Source of the DNA: CAZLXG01 sp964563585
Lineage (GTDB): Bacteria > Bacteroidota > Bacteroidia > Flavobacteriales > Flavobacteriaceae
Length of the DNA stretch: 25,951 bases
NCBI GenBank assembly: GCA_964563585.1
Contig: CAZLXG010000034.1
Coordinates: forward strand, 1 to 25,951
Direction: 5' to 3'
A program made the translations under genes and the position numbers. The notes below the pieces were generated by a model. The model made no database searches. It was given only the letters and a program-made list of their open reading frames with translations, and was not told the origin of the DNA. Positions 1 through 8,183 of this stretch are shown piece by piece; within the stretch, counting starts at the first letter, position 1, and the number at the start of each line of letters is the position of its first letter.

Positions 1-2097
1 TTAAAAGAAGAAAATAAAGCCTTTAAGGTTGAAAAATATAAACACAGTTATCCAAATTGTTGGCGAACAGATAAGCCAATTCTGTATTATCCATTAGATT
101 CTTGGTTTATTAAAATAACTGATGTAAAAGATAGAATGCATGAGCTTAACAAAACCATAAACTGGAAACCAAAAAGTACAGGAGAAGGTCGTTTTGGAAA
201 TTGGTTAGCAAATGCAAATGATTGGAATTTATCACGTTCTAGGTATTGGGGAATTCCATTACCAATTTGGAGAACCGAAGATGGTAAAGAAGAAATTTGT
301 ATAGAATCAGTTGAAGAACTTAAAGCTGAAATGCAACGTGCCGTTGAGGCAGGCATGATGAAGTCTGATATCTTCCAAAGCTTTGAAATTGGAAACAATT
401 CCGAAGAGAACTATGCGAAAATTGATTTACATAAAAATATTGTAGATGACATTATATTAGTTTCAGAGTCAGGACAAAAAATGTTCCGCGAAAGCGATTT
501 AATTGATGTTTGGTTCGATTCTGGTTCAATGCCTTATGCACAATGGCATTACCCTTTTGAGAATAAAGAATTGATTGATGAAAACAAATCATTTCCAGCC
601 GATTTTATTGCAGAAGGCGTAGACCAAACGCGAGGTTGGTTTTACACATTACACGCAATTGGAACTATGGTTTTCGATTCTGTAGCATATAAAAACGTGG
701 TTTCTAACGGTTTAGTGTTAGATAAAAAAGGACAAAAAATGTCGAAACGTTTAGGGAATGCAACAGATCCTTTTATAACTTTAGATACTTATGGAGCAGA
801 TGCCACACGTTGGTATATGATAATGAATGCGAATCCTTGGGATAATTTAAAGTTCGATTTAGACGGTATTGAAGAAGTAAAACGTAAGTTTTTTGGAACT
901 CTTTATAATACCTATTCATTCTTCACATTATATACAAATCTCGATAAATTCAGTTACGCTGAAGCGGAAATTCCTTTAAACGAACGACCAGAGATTGACC
1001 GTTGGATTTTATCAGAATTGCATACACTTATTCAAAAAGTAGACGATTATTATGCAGATTACGAACCTACAAAAGCAGCGCGAGCCATTTCAAATTTCAC
1101 GCAAGATTATGTAAGTAATTGGTTTGTACGTTTAAGTAGAAGACGTTTTTGGAAAGGCGATTATCAACAAGATAAAATTTCGGCTTACCAAACATTATAT
1201 ACATGTATGGAAACTATTGCAAAGTTAGGCGCGCCAATTGCACCTTTCTTTATGGACAGATTGTATTTGGATTTAAATTCGGTGTCTAAAAAAGAATCAT
1301 TTGAAAGTGTTCATTTGGCAGATTTCCCAGTTTCTAATGCATCATATATTGATAAGAGTTTAGAACGAAAAATGGAAGCTGCTCAAACAATATCTTCTTT
1401 AGTTTTATCGTTAAGAGCAAAAGAAAAGATTAAAGTACGTCAGCCACTTCAAAAAATTATGATTCCTATTGATAATGAATCTCAAAAAGAAGAAATTTTG
1501 GCTGTTGCAGAATTAATAAAATCTGAAGTAAATGTAAAAAGTGTTGAGGTTTTAGAAGATGCTTCAGATATATTGGTAAAACAAATAAAACCCAACTTTA
1601 AAGTGCTTGGACCTCGTTTTGGTCAAGACATGAAAGCGGTTGCTCAGGTAATTCATTCATTCACAGCAGAAGACATAAAAAAAATAGAACAAAAAGGTGT
1701 TTTAGATGTTGAAATTAATGGAAAAAGTATTACTTTAGAACGTTTAGATGTCGAAATTACATCACAAGATATTGAAGGCTGGCTTGTGGCAAGCTCGGGA
1801 GCATTAACAGTAGCTTTAGATGTAACTTTAACAGACGAATTAAAGAAAGAAGGAATAGCAAGAGAATTGGTAAATCGAATCCAAAATTTACGTAAAGATT
1901 CGGGATTTGAAGTAACTGACAGAATAGATGTTAAGATTCAAAGTGACCAAAATATTGTAAATGCTATTGATGCAAATATTGCATATATAAAAAACGAAAC
2001 CCTAACAGACGAATTTGAAATTGTTGACAAATTAAATGATGGTATAGAAATTACTTTTGATGATGTAAATACCAAATTGTTTATCCAAAAACATTAA
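1..2097 (+). CDS. ileS: Isoleucyl-tRNA synthetase, C-terminal part (5' end outside window)
   Basis: Class I aminoacyl-tRNA synthetase that charges tRNA-Ile in the cytoplasm. The reading frame is open from base 1, so the gene starts upstream; 698 codons are present, and I expect roughly 1,100 residues for the full Bacteroidota enzyme. Visible landmarks are the end of the catalytic domain, with an SRYWGIPLPIW stretch at about 237-270, GVDQTRGWFYTLHAIG at about 619-665, and the KMSKR ATP-binding loop at 736-750. The anticodon-binding helical domain follows (RWILSEL, then NWFVRLSRRRFW). The C-terminal extension carries RELVNRIQNLRKDSGFEV, typical of the eukaryote-like IleRS type in Bacteroidota, and shows no C-terminal zinc-finger cysteines. 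The next gene starts 4 nt after the stop, implying cotranscription. Identification is firm; the subtype is from general family knowledge. Confidence 0.97.
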   Translation, partial: LKEENKAFKVEKYKHSYPNCWRTDKPILYYPLDSWFIKITDVKDRMHELNKTINWKPKSTGEGRFGNWLANANDWNLSRSRYWGIPLPIWRTEDGKEEICIESVEELKAEMQRAVEAGMMKSDIFQSFEIGNNSEENYAKIDLHKNIVDDIILVSESGQKMFRESDLIDVWFDSGSMPYAQWHYPFENKELIDENKSFPADFIAEGVDQTRGWFYTLHAIGTMVFDSVAYKNVVSNGLVLDKKGQKMSKRLGNATDPFITLDTYGADATRWYMIMNANPWDNLKFDLDGIEEVKRKFFGTLYNTYSFFTLYTNLDKFSYAEAEIPLNERPEIDRWILSELHTLIQKVDDYYADYEPTKAARAISNFTQDYVSNWFVRLSRRRFWKGDYQQDKISAYQTLYTCMETIAKLGAPIAPFFMDRLYLDLNSVSKKESFESVHLADFPVSNASYIDKSLERKMEAAQTISSLVLSLRAKEKIKVRQPLQKIMIPIDNESQKEEILAVAELIKSEVNVKSVEVLEDASDILVKQIKPNFKVLGPRFGQDMKAVAQVIHSFTAEDIKKIEQKGVLDVEINGKSITLERLDVEITSQDIEGWLVASSGALTVALDVTLTDELKKEGIARELVNRIQNLRKDSGFEVTDRIDVKIQSDQNIVNAIDANIAYIKNETLTDEFEIVDKLNDGIEITFDDVNTKLFIQKH

Positions 2098-2101
2098 AAT
2101 T

Positions 2102-2479
2102 ATGAGTGAAATTAACGTAAAATACTCGGATGCAGATTTAGCAGAATTTAAAGCGCTAATTCTAGAAAAAATAGAAAAATCAGAACATGATTTAGAGCTT
2201 ATTAAAAGCGCCTATATGAACGACCATAACAATGGAACGGAAGATACGTCGCCAACGTTTAAAGCATTTGATGAAGGTAGCCAAGTAATGAGTAAAGAAT
2301 CTAATTCGCAATTAGCTATAAGACAAGAAAAGTTTATTCGTGATTTAAAAAATGCATTAATTAGAATAGAAAACAAAACGTTTGGTGTTTGTAGAGTTAC
2401 AGGTAAATTAATAAATAAAGAGCGATTAAAGTTAGTGCCACATGCGACTTTAAGCATTGAAGCTAAAAATATGCAATAA
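2102..2479 (+). CDS. TraR/DksA-family protein with a degenerate zinc finger
   Basis: 125-aa protein of the DksA/TraR superfamily, whose better known members bind the RNA polymerase secondary channel and modulate transcription with ppGpp. An N-terminal acidic coiled-coil region (about 1-90) precedes the zinc-finger region, which reads FGVCRVTGKLINKERL and then VPHATLSIEAKN. Classical DksA has four cysteines there; this protein has a single cysteine in total (C97), so it probably cannot bind zinc in the canonical way. To my knowledge this degenerate form is usual in Flavobacteriia. It lies 4 nt after ileS and before lspA, and a strong terminator follows at 2503-2532. The effect on polymerase is inferred from the family only. 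Confidence 0.85.
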   Translation: MSEINVKYSDADLAEFKALILEKIEKSEHDLELIKSAYMNDHNNGTEDTSPTFKAFDEGSQVMSKESNSQLAIRQEKFIRDLKNALIRIENKTFGVCRVTGKLINKERLKLVPHATLSIEAKNMQ

Positions 2480-2502
2480 TCTTTATTAAAATTATATATT
2501 TG

Positions 2503-2532
2503 AACGTCTCATTTTAATGAGACGTTTTTTTG
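2503..2532 (+). terminator. Rho-independent terminator after ileS-dksA-like
   Basis: Perfect 11-bp inverted repeat AACGTCTCATT / AATGAGACGTT (2503-2513 and 2516-2526), immediately followed by a run of T. It closes the ileS/DksA-like transcript 24 nt after the stop codon, so lspA probably needs its own promoter or depends on read-through. Confidence 0.9.
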
Positions 2533-2545
2533 TTTAAAATATTTT

Positions 2546-2570
2546 GTCATTCCTGCGAAGGCAGGAATCC
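2546..2570. repeat. Small palindromic repeat (ATTCCTGC-GAAG-GCAGGAAT)
   Basis: An 8-bp perfect inverted repeat with a 4-nt loop (2549-2556 and 2561-2568), flanked by GTC and CC. It is markedly GC-richer than its surroundings. Very similar ATTCC(C/T)GCnnnnGC(A/G)GGAAT palindromes are known as dispersed intergenic repeats in many bacteria, for example the dRS3-like repeats of Neisseria. Only one copy is present here, so its repeat status rests on general knowledge. Confidence 0.6.
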
Positions 2571-2619
2571 CCTTTATAGAAGTTCTTATAATTTGTACTT
2601 CTAATATGTTATATAATTT

Positions 2620-3246
2620 ATGTCACTAAAAAAATCTATTCTTATAATTACGCTTATTTTACTTATCGACCAAGTGAGTAAAATATATGTAAAAACGCAT
2701 TTTAAACTTCAAGACAGTATTGAGGTGTTTAGTTGGTTTAAAATATATTTTATAGAAAATGATGGAATGGCTTGGGGTACAAAAATTAGTGATTTTGTGT
2801 CGTTTATTTCAGACAGAACGGCAAAAATTACTTTAACTTTATTTAGAGTTGTTGCCATATTCGGGATAGGCTATTGGTTGTATGACTGCACAAAAAAGAA
2901 AAGCCCAAAAGTATTAATTCTTGCTATTGTATTTATTTTTGCTGGCGCATTAGGGAATATAATCGATTCCGTTTTTTATGGTGTATTGTTTAATGATAGT
3001 TATGGTCAAATAGCATCATTTTTACCTGAAGTTGGTGGTTATGATACTTTATTGCATGGTAAAGTTGTTGATATACTTTACTTTCCATTTTGGGATGATT
3101 TTTTACCAGAATGGATTCCTTTTAAAGGTGGTGAGTATTTTGTTTTTTTTAATCCCGTTTTTAATATAGCAGATATGGCAATTAGTACAGGTTTTATAAT
3201 GCTTATTGTGTTTAATAAAAGAGCGTTTCCAAAGAAGGGTAAATAA
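2620..3246 (+). CDS. lspA: Lipoprotein signal peptidase (signal peptidase II)
   Basis: Inner-membrane aspartyl protease that removes the signal peptide from diacylated prolipoproteins. At 208 aa it is longer than the roughly 160-aa enterobacterial enzyme. The first helix contains the conserved LLIDQVSK motif, followed by IENDGMAWG. The catalytic aspartates are seen as D116 in GNIIDSVFYG and D185 in FNIADMAIS. The extra length lies mainly in loops between the helices, including about 40 residues between the two aspartates, which is usual in Bacteroidota. It follows ileS as in many bacteria, but is separated from the DksA-like gene by a terminator. Likely substrates in this window are the lipoproteins at 10003, 17294, 22951 and 24138. 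Confidence 0.95.
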   Translation: MSLKKSILIITLILLIDQVSKIYVKTHFKLQDSIEVFSWFKIYFIENDGMAWGTKISDFVSFISDRTAKITLTLFRVVAIFGIGYWLYDCTKKKSPKVLILAIVFIFAGALGNIIDSVFYGVLFNDSYGQIASFLPEVGGYDTLLHGKVVDILYFPFWDDFLPEWIPFKGGEYFVFFNPVFNIADMAISTGFIMLIVFNKRAFPKKGK

Positions 3247-3324
3247 ATATTGTAAGAATTTTCGTATTGAATTTATATGGATTAACTTTAAATTATCAAA
3301 TAACTTTTAACAACACATCATTTT

Positions 3325-5211
3325 ATGAAATTCAAAAACTTAGTATTAATTACTTTTTTAGTCTTCAATATTAATACTGTCTTATCTCAAAATACTTTCG
3401 ATATTGTTTTCCCAGAAAATAATAGAAATCAAGTTTGCCAACAATGTGTTCAAATATTTAATCAAAAACCAAAAGAGGTTCAATTCTCTGTAAAACGCGA
3501 TGGCAATAATCTGTATTTTCATATAAATGATAAACATTGGTTTAATCAATTATTTAAAAATTCAGGTGATGGACTTGCTATTGATGTTGTTGCAAAAGAC
3601 AGGTATAAATGCGATATAGAAACTGTTGAAAATATGCAAATAAAGGGTTTGTTGCTAAAACCTATATACGGCTCAAAATTAAAAAGTGGATTAAGAGCAA
3701 ATGGAGAAAATAGTTATCGTGTACATGTTGGTCGAATTTCAGACACGTTTTTAAATAAAGAGTTAGAGTTTAATATTCTGTTTTTAAACAATAAAAATTT
3801 ATGTCAATATTATGTGATTTATGATTTAGAATCGTATCCGTGGGATTTGTTAGATATGGGTATGTATTTAGATTCTTTAACCTATAATACCAAGCAAATA
3901 AAGGCTTCAAGTAAAGAAGGTTATATTTTAAGAAACAAAACATTAAAGTTTAAAATTCCTTTTGAAAAGAATAAAGCAGAATATTCGCAAGAAGATATTA
4001 AACCTATTTACGATTCTTTAAGATTAACAGATTTTAATATTAAAGCTATAAATATTAAAGCATATTCGTCGGTTGAAGGTAGTTTAGAACGTAATATTCA
4101 ATTACAGGAACAGCGCGCCAATAGTATTGCAGCTGCGTTACAAGCGTTTCAAAAACCAACCATAAAAACAGAGGTCTCTTCATCCGAAAATTGGGTGGAA
4201 TTTTTAAATGATATTAAAGACACAAAACATGAAAACTTAGCAAATCTTAATAAAAATGAAATAAAATCGAAACTTGTTGGAAATCTTTCAAAAGCGTTAG
4301 AACCTATTTTTAAAAATCACAGAAAAGCGATTTTAGAGTTAGAATTAGAGAAGAAAGACAAGTATAAAAGCATGTCGGCAAATGAATTGTTGTCTAAATT
4401 TAATACAGCCATAAAGTCCGATAAGTTAACTGATGCTATAGAAATACAAAATTCCATTTTCGAAAAATTAAAAGCCAAAGTAGTGTCGCCAGATTTTTTA
4501 CGAAAAATGGAAATACCAAGACAAGCAAGGTTTATTAAAATTTTCAATAAGAATTCTGCTTATAGATTTATGCTAGATGTTAGGCAATCTTTAATCGTTT
4601 ATAACGAATTGTTAGAGTTGGTGAAATTAACACCTAAAAATGGTGAAGTAAAATACAATTTAGCAGCTATTAAAATAAAACTATGGCGATTTAAGGCTAT
4701 AGAAATAAATGAAACTAAACTTAAAAACCAAATAAGTGCGTTAAGAAATTATAAAATCCCAATTGCATTAATTTCTAGAATGATGGTTAATTTTCATATT
4801 ATAAAAGCTGAAAATTTAATGCGAAAAAGAGACTATACAAATAAAGACAAATCGGTTTTATATATAAATAGTAATTATAAAAAATTCCCATTATCCGATT
4901 ACGATTATTTAAGTTTAGCTCAATTCTTTAGCTATTATGCCAATATAGATATGGCTGTAAAACTACTTGAAAACAAAACTAAAAGTATTGAAATAGATGA
5001 AGACTTATTATTCTATTATTTAAATTTAACGATGGTTAATAAAGAGTTTACGCAAGATTTAGATTATAGAACTATTATGCTTAATGCTATTAATATGAAT
5101 AAAACACGCTTTTGTAAACTGTTTAATTCTGTTGAAAAAGGTGGTGTAACATTTCAATTATTAGAAGATGAGTATTTAAGAAGTACGTTTTGTGAGAGTT
5201 GTAATGATTAG
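3325..5211 (+). CDS. Secreted protein with OmpA-like region and terminal CxxC pairs
   Basis: 628-aa protein of unknown function. A Sec signal peptide is visible (hydrophobic residues 6-20, cleavage near LSQ at 20-22), so it is exported. Around residues 210-280 there is an OmpA-like pattern: a FEKNKAEYS start, a helix-strand unit ending IKAYSSVEG, then a run resembling the OmpA LSxxRAxxV helix (QEQRANSIAAAL). This suggests, weakly, peptidoglycan association. C38 and C41 form a CxxC just after the mature N-terminus, and C623/C626 form another two residues from the C-terminus. The rest is largely helical and K/N/E-rich, possibly with TPR-like helical repeats after residue 340. Its stop overlaps the convergent 5-FCL gene by 4 bp. 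I do not recognise a named family. Confidence 0.8.
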   Translation: MKFKNLVLITFLVFNINTVLSQNTFDIVFPENNRNQVCQQCVQIFNQKPKEVQFSVKRDGNNLYFHINDKHWFNQLFKNSGDGLAIDVVAKDRYKCDIETVENMQIKGLLLKPIYGSKLKSGLRANGENSYRVHVGRISDTFLNKELEFNILFLNNKNLCQYYVIYDLESYPWDLLDMGMYLDSLTYNTKQIKASSKEGYILRNKTLKFKIPFEKNKAEYSQEDIKPIYDSLRLTDFNIKAINIKAYSSVEGSLERNIQLQEQRANSIAAALQAFQKPTIKTEVSSSENWVEFLNDIKDTKHENLANLNKNEIKSKLVGNLSKALEPIFKNHRKAILELELEKKDKYKSMSANELLSKFNTAIKSDKLTDAIEIQNSIFEKLKAKVVSPDFLRKMEIPRQARFIKIFNKNSAYRFMLDVRQSLIVYNELLELVKLTPKNGEVKYNLAAIKIKLWRFKAIEINETKLKNQISALRNYKIPIALISRMMVNFHIIKAENLMRKRDYTNKDKSVLYINSNYKKFPLSDYDYLSLAQFFSYYANIDMAVKLLENKTKSIEIDEDLLFYYLNLTMVNKEFTQDLDYRTIMLNAINMNKTRFCKLFNSVEKGGVTFQLLEDEYLRSTFCESCND

Positions 5212-5771
5212 AATGAATAAATCTGTTCTGGCGTCACACAGTAATTCAATTTCACATCACCTTCAAAAACATCAGTAATTTCAGTTTCTGCTTCAAAAAA
5301 AGATAATCCAATTTTTATAGTTTCTGGTTTGCATTGAGATAAAAATTTATCATAAAAACCTTTTCCGTAACCAACTCGATTTCCTAATTTATCGAAAGCC
5401 AGCAACGGAATAAAAACAACATCAATTTTATTGTTTTCAATTTCAATGCCATCAACAGGTTCAGGAATATTGTAACTATTTTTTTTAATAACTGTATTAT
5501 CGGTTAAAAGAAAATGCGTCATATTTCCTGTTTCAAAATCACTTTGTGAAATCAAAATATTTTTGTCTTTGCCCGAAATAATACTTAAAATATAATCGGT
5601 ATTAATTTCTTTTTGTTCTTCAATAGATAGAAAAATATGATAAAATGAATAATTCCAAACGGGTAATTTTAAAAGCTGATTTGCAATAGAAATACTTAAA
5701 TCATCAATAGCATCAACCGATAAATCATTACGAAGGGTTTTATGTTTTTTTCGCAATTCAGATTTCGTCAT
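5208..5771 (-). CDS. 5-formyltetrahydrofolate cyclo-ligase
   Basis: 187-aa cytoplasmic enzyme (5,10-methenyl-THF synthetase, YgfA/FAU1 family) that converts 5-formyl-THF to 5,10-methenyl-THF using ATP, recovering folate from a storage or inhibitory form. The N-terminus has the basic helix KSELRKKHKTLRNDLS. The family signature NRVGYGKGFYDKFL lies at about residues 130-145 and contains the glycine-rich phosphate-binding turn. VVFIPLLAFD just before it matches the usual hydrophobic strand. It is the last gene of the minus-strand cluster and starts 5 nt after the M14 hydrolase stop. Its own stop overlaps the stop of the convergent gene at 3325-5211. Confidence 0.93.
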   Translation of the reverse strand: MTKSELRKKHKTLRNDLSVDAIDDLSISIANQLLKLPVWNYSFYHIFLSIEEQKEINTDYILSIISGKDKNILISQSDFETGNMTHFLLTDNTVIKKNSYNIPEPVDGIEIENNKIDVVFIPLLAFDKLGNRVGYGKGFYDKFLSQCKPETIKIGLSFFEAETEITDVFEGDVKLNYCVTPEQIYSF

Positions 5772-5776
5772 AAAAA

Positions 5777-6745
5777 TTAACCTTTAAGTTTAGTGGTAAT
5801 ATGAAAAATAGCATCACCTTGATATATGATTGGTGATTCATTTATATTAAAAATATAGCCATTATTTGGTGCTTTTACAAAATAATTAAAACTGCCATAT
5901 GGATCTGTAATATGACCTAAAACATCACCTTTTTCAACCTTAGAATTAATTTTAATACTAGCCTTAAACATACCAGAATGATTGGCTCTTATCCATTTAC
6001 TATCGGAAATAAAAATACAAGATTTTTTAGGCTCTGAGACTTTAAATTTTTTGTTCAACATGCCTAAATGATTAAGTACACGTTTTACGCCATTAACTCC
6101 TGTATTTGTGATGGTGTTATCTATATTAAAGGATTTCCCGCCCTCAAATAATAGTATTGGTGTTTCTAATTTATAGCAAGTATTTCTAAAAGATTTATTC
6201 AAATTTTTCGAGTACAAAACAAAAGGAGCACCAAAAACTTTAGCAAGTTTGTTTAATTTTTTATCACCTTTAATAATGCGTATTTGTGAAGCATTAAATC
6301 TATCTGCTCCACCAGTATGAAAATCTAAAATTAAATCTGCAAAAGGAACAATTTCGGTTATTAGTTTGTGCGCTACTCTGCTTGCTAACGAGCCGCTTTT
6401 TCCACCTGGAAACACACGATTTAAATCTCTGCCATCTGGAAATTCCCTGTCCATGTGTATAAAACCAAATACGTTGATTACTGGAATACAAATAATGGTT
6501 CCGCGTTTTGGTTTATTTATGCCTTTAGCTATAATTTGACGTACAATTTCGACACCATTAATTTCATCGCCATGAATCCCAGCAGTTATTAAAACGGTTG
6601 GGCCAGGAATTTTAGAACGCTCAATAATTACAGGAACGTCAATTGTATTTTGTGTATGTAATTTTGCTACGTTAAAGCTAACTTTAGCACTTTCACCTAA
6701 AGCCACTTTTACACCTAAAATTTCTAGTATTTCTTTCTCACTCAT
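5777..6745 (-). CDS. Succinylglutamate desuccinylase/aspartoacylase-family M14 hydrolase
   Basis: 322-aa predicted zinc hydrolase of the AstE/AspA branch of the M14 carboxypeptidase fold. Zinc ligands fit H58 and E61 in AGIHGDE and H143 in LDFHTGG. The substrate-binding DLNR motif is at 107-110, and a candidate catalytic glutamate is E201 in LLFEGG. The C-terminal 80 residues form a barrel-sandwich/lipoyl-like module (KVEKGDVLGHI, then PNNGYI), common in this subgroup. The ATG follows directly on the rimK stop with zero spacing, so the two genes are probably translationally coupled. The true substrate is unknown; a role in trimming RimK-added glutamates is a hypothesis from context. Annotation as a real succinylglutamate desuccinylase is not supported, since no arginine succinyltransferase genes are nearby. 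Confidence 0.88.
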   Translation of the reverse strand: MSEKEILEILGVKVALGESAKVSFNVAKLHTQNTIDVPVIIERSKIPGPTVLITAGIHGDEINGVEIVRQIIAKGINKPKRGTIICIPVINVFGFIHMDREFPDGRDLNRVFPGGKSGSLASRVAHKLITEIVPFADLILDFHTGGADRFNASQIRIIKGDKKLNKLAKVFGAPFVLYSKNLNKSFRNTCYKLETPILLFEGGKSFNIDNTITNTGVNGVKRVLNHLGMLNKKFKVSEPKKSCIFISDSKWIRANHSGMFKASIKINSKVEKGDVLGHITDPYGSFNYFVKAPNNGYIFNINESPIIYQGDAIFHITTKLKG

Positions 6746-7621
6746 CTAATTCCGATTTCTTTCAATAAAAGTTATAATAGCTTTAGCAATATTTTTTCCT
6801 GTTGCTACTTCAATGCCTTCTAATCCGGGAGTAGAATTTACTTCTAATAGTAATGGTCCGCGAGCCGACTGTAACATATCTACACCACAAACAGGAAGCT
6901 TTAAAGCTTTAGCGGCTTTCATAGCCACTTTTAATTCATCTTCATTTAATTTTACGATTTCTGCACTTCCACCTCTATGTAAATTTGACCTAAATTCACC
7001 TTCTTTTCCTTGGCGTTTCATGGCTCCAACCACTTGACCGTCTACTACTAAAGCACGTAAATCGGCACCTTTGGCTTCTGCAATATATTCTTGTATTAAT
7101 GCTCTAGCTTGTAATCCGTTAAAAGCTTCCAAAACAGATTCTGCTGCATTTTTTGTTTCAGCTAAAACGACACCCAAACCTTGAGTTCCTTCTAAAAGTT
7201 TAATGATTACAGGTGTTCCACCAACATGTGCAAGAACTTCTTCAACGTCTCTAGAGTAGTTTGTGAATACTGTTTTTGGCATGCCAATTCCAGCTTTTGA
7301 AAGTCTTTGAAAGCTTCGTAATTTATCACGTGAACGTATTATGGCATCTGATGTTACGGTTGTAAAAACATTCATCATTTCAAATTGTCTTACAACAGCA
7401 CAACCAAAAAAGGTTACGGAAGCACCAATACGTGGAATAATAGCATCAACATAATCTAAATATCTATCTTTATAATAAATAGTAGGTTTTTCTTTTTCAA
7501 TAATAAGGTCGCATTTTAGAGGGTCAATTACCTCAATAATATGACCGCGTTTTTCACCTTCTTCAACAAGTCTATCGGTTGAATATAAATTAGGATTTCG
7601 AGAAAGAATAACAATGTTCAT
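6746..7621 (-). CDS. rimK: RimK-type alpha-L-glutamate ligase (ATP-grasp)
   Basis: 291-aa ATP-grasp ligase. Its E. coli relative adds glutamates to the C-terminus of ribosomal protein S6 and can make poly-alpha-glutamate. Hallmarks seen are the start MNIVILSRNPNLYST, the preATP-grasp segment ending IPRIGASVTFFG, RDKLRSFQRLSKAGIGMP, the glycine-rich loop KLLEGTQGLGV, IQEYIAEAKGADLRALVV, the FRSNLHRGG motif, and the metal-binding LLLEVNSTPGLEGIE near the C-terminus. Length matches the family. It starts 12 nt after the frameshifted VOC gene and abuts the M14 hydrolase gene. The partner RimB (retropepsin-like) that accompanies RimK in pseudomonads is not seen in this window. The modified substrate here is inferred only. 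Confidence 0.94.
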   Translation of the reverse strand: MNIVILSRNPNLYSTDRLVEEGEKRGHIIEVIDPLKCDLIIEKEKPTIYYKDRYLDYVDAIIPRIGASVTFFGCAVVRQFEMMNVFTTVTSDAIIRSRDKLRSFQRLSKAGIGMPKTVFTNYSRDVEEVLAHVGGTPVIIKLLEGTQGLGVVLAETKNAAESVLEAFNGLQARALIQEYIAEAKGADLRALVVDGQVVGAMKRQGKEGEFRSNLHRGGSAEIVKLNEDELKVAMKAAKALKLPVCGVDMLQSARGPLLLEVNSTPGLEGIEVATGKNIAKAIITFIERNRN

Positions 7622-7633
7622 TATAAAATGACT

Positions 7634-8084
7634 TTAATTTACACTATTAACTTCAATAAAATACCCATCAGAGTCTTGTGCATAAACTTGTTTAATGCCA
7701 TTTGCACGTACAGTTATTTCTTTTTCTGCTCCAACCCAACTAAAATAATTAATATTCATGGCTTAGTTTTTTGATAAAAGCATCAAAATTAGTGGCTTTT
7801 ACAGCAAAATGAACTGCTTTATTTAAAGTAATTTTACTTTCAACAATTGAAATTAAATGCAATTCTTTTCCATTATCTAACGAAGACCATCTAATATCTT
7901 TAACTTTGGTTTTATTGGTAATTTCATCAAGATTTAATATTGTTTTGTAAAATTCTGCCGATTTTTCAACATCATCTACAGAAAGTGCTAAATAGTCGAA
8001 ACTCATAGAAAACTCTTCTTTTTCTTGACCAACTGTAAGTTTCGAGAACAAAACGACTACTAATAACAGAATTAATTTTTTCAT
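7634..8084 (-). pseudogene. VOC/glyoxalase-superfamily protein, frameshifted
   Basis: The first part (7749-8084) encodes a signal peptide (MKKLILLLVVVLFSKLTVGQ) and a VOC-fold N-terminal half: FSMSFDYLALSVDDVEKSAEFYKTIL, split here as the strand FDYLALSV and the helix EKSAEFYKTIL. It stops after KKLSHEY. The missing C-terminal strand continues one frame over, at 7634-7750: NYFSWVGAEKEITVRANG, then GIKQVYAQDSDGYFIEVN, the standard VOC ending. The join needs +2 or -1 nt near 7751. Restoring one TA unit (TATT to TATATT) would give KLSHEYINYFSWVG, which aligns well in length with related proteins as I remember them. It is either a recent pseudogene or a sequencing error. A second-half start at 7759 exists but has no evident ribosome binding site. 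It leads the rimK cluster. Confidence 0.85.
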
Positions 8085-8170
8085 TTTTTAGAATAGGGTT
8101 CGTTTAAATAACTTAAATGCAATATACTAAAAAAGCGAAGCGAATTTTTACAATATCTAGAAATTAAATA

Positions 8171-8178
8171 TACCTTTG
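8171..8178 (+). promoter_or_regulatory. TAnnTTTG -7 element for uvrC
   Basis: TACCTTTG matches the Bacteroidota primary-sigma -7 consensus TAnnTTTG exactly. It ends only 5 nt before the uvrC ATG at 8184. A clear -33 TTG/TTTG is not seen at the expected distance. Confidence 0.55.
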
Positions 8179-8183
8179 AGTTG

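Noticed and set aside
2586..2596. TATAATTTG as a promoter for lspA
   Set aside because: It has three instead of two bases between TA and TTTG and no supporting -33 element, so it was not listed; lspA must have some promoter nearby because a terminator precedes it.
8128..8152. GCGAAGCGAA flanked by A and T runs as a terminator or operator
   Set aside because: It is a short direct repeat rather than a convincing inverted repeat, and it lies between divergent genes where no terminator is expected.
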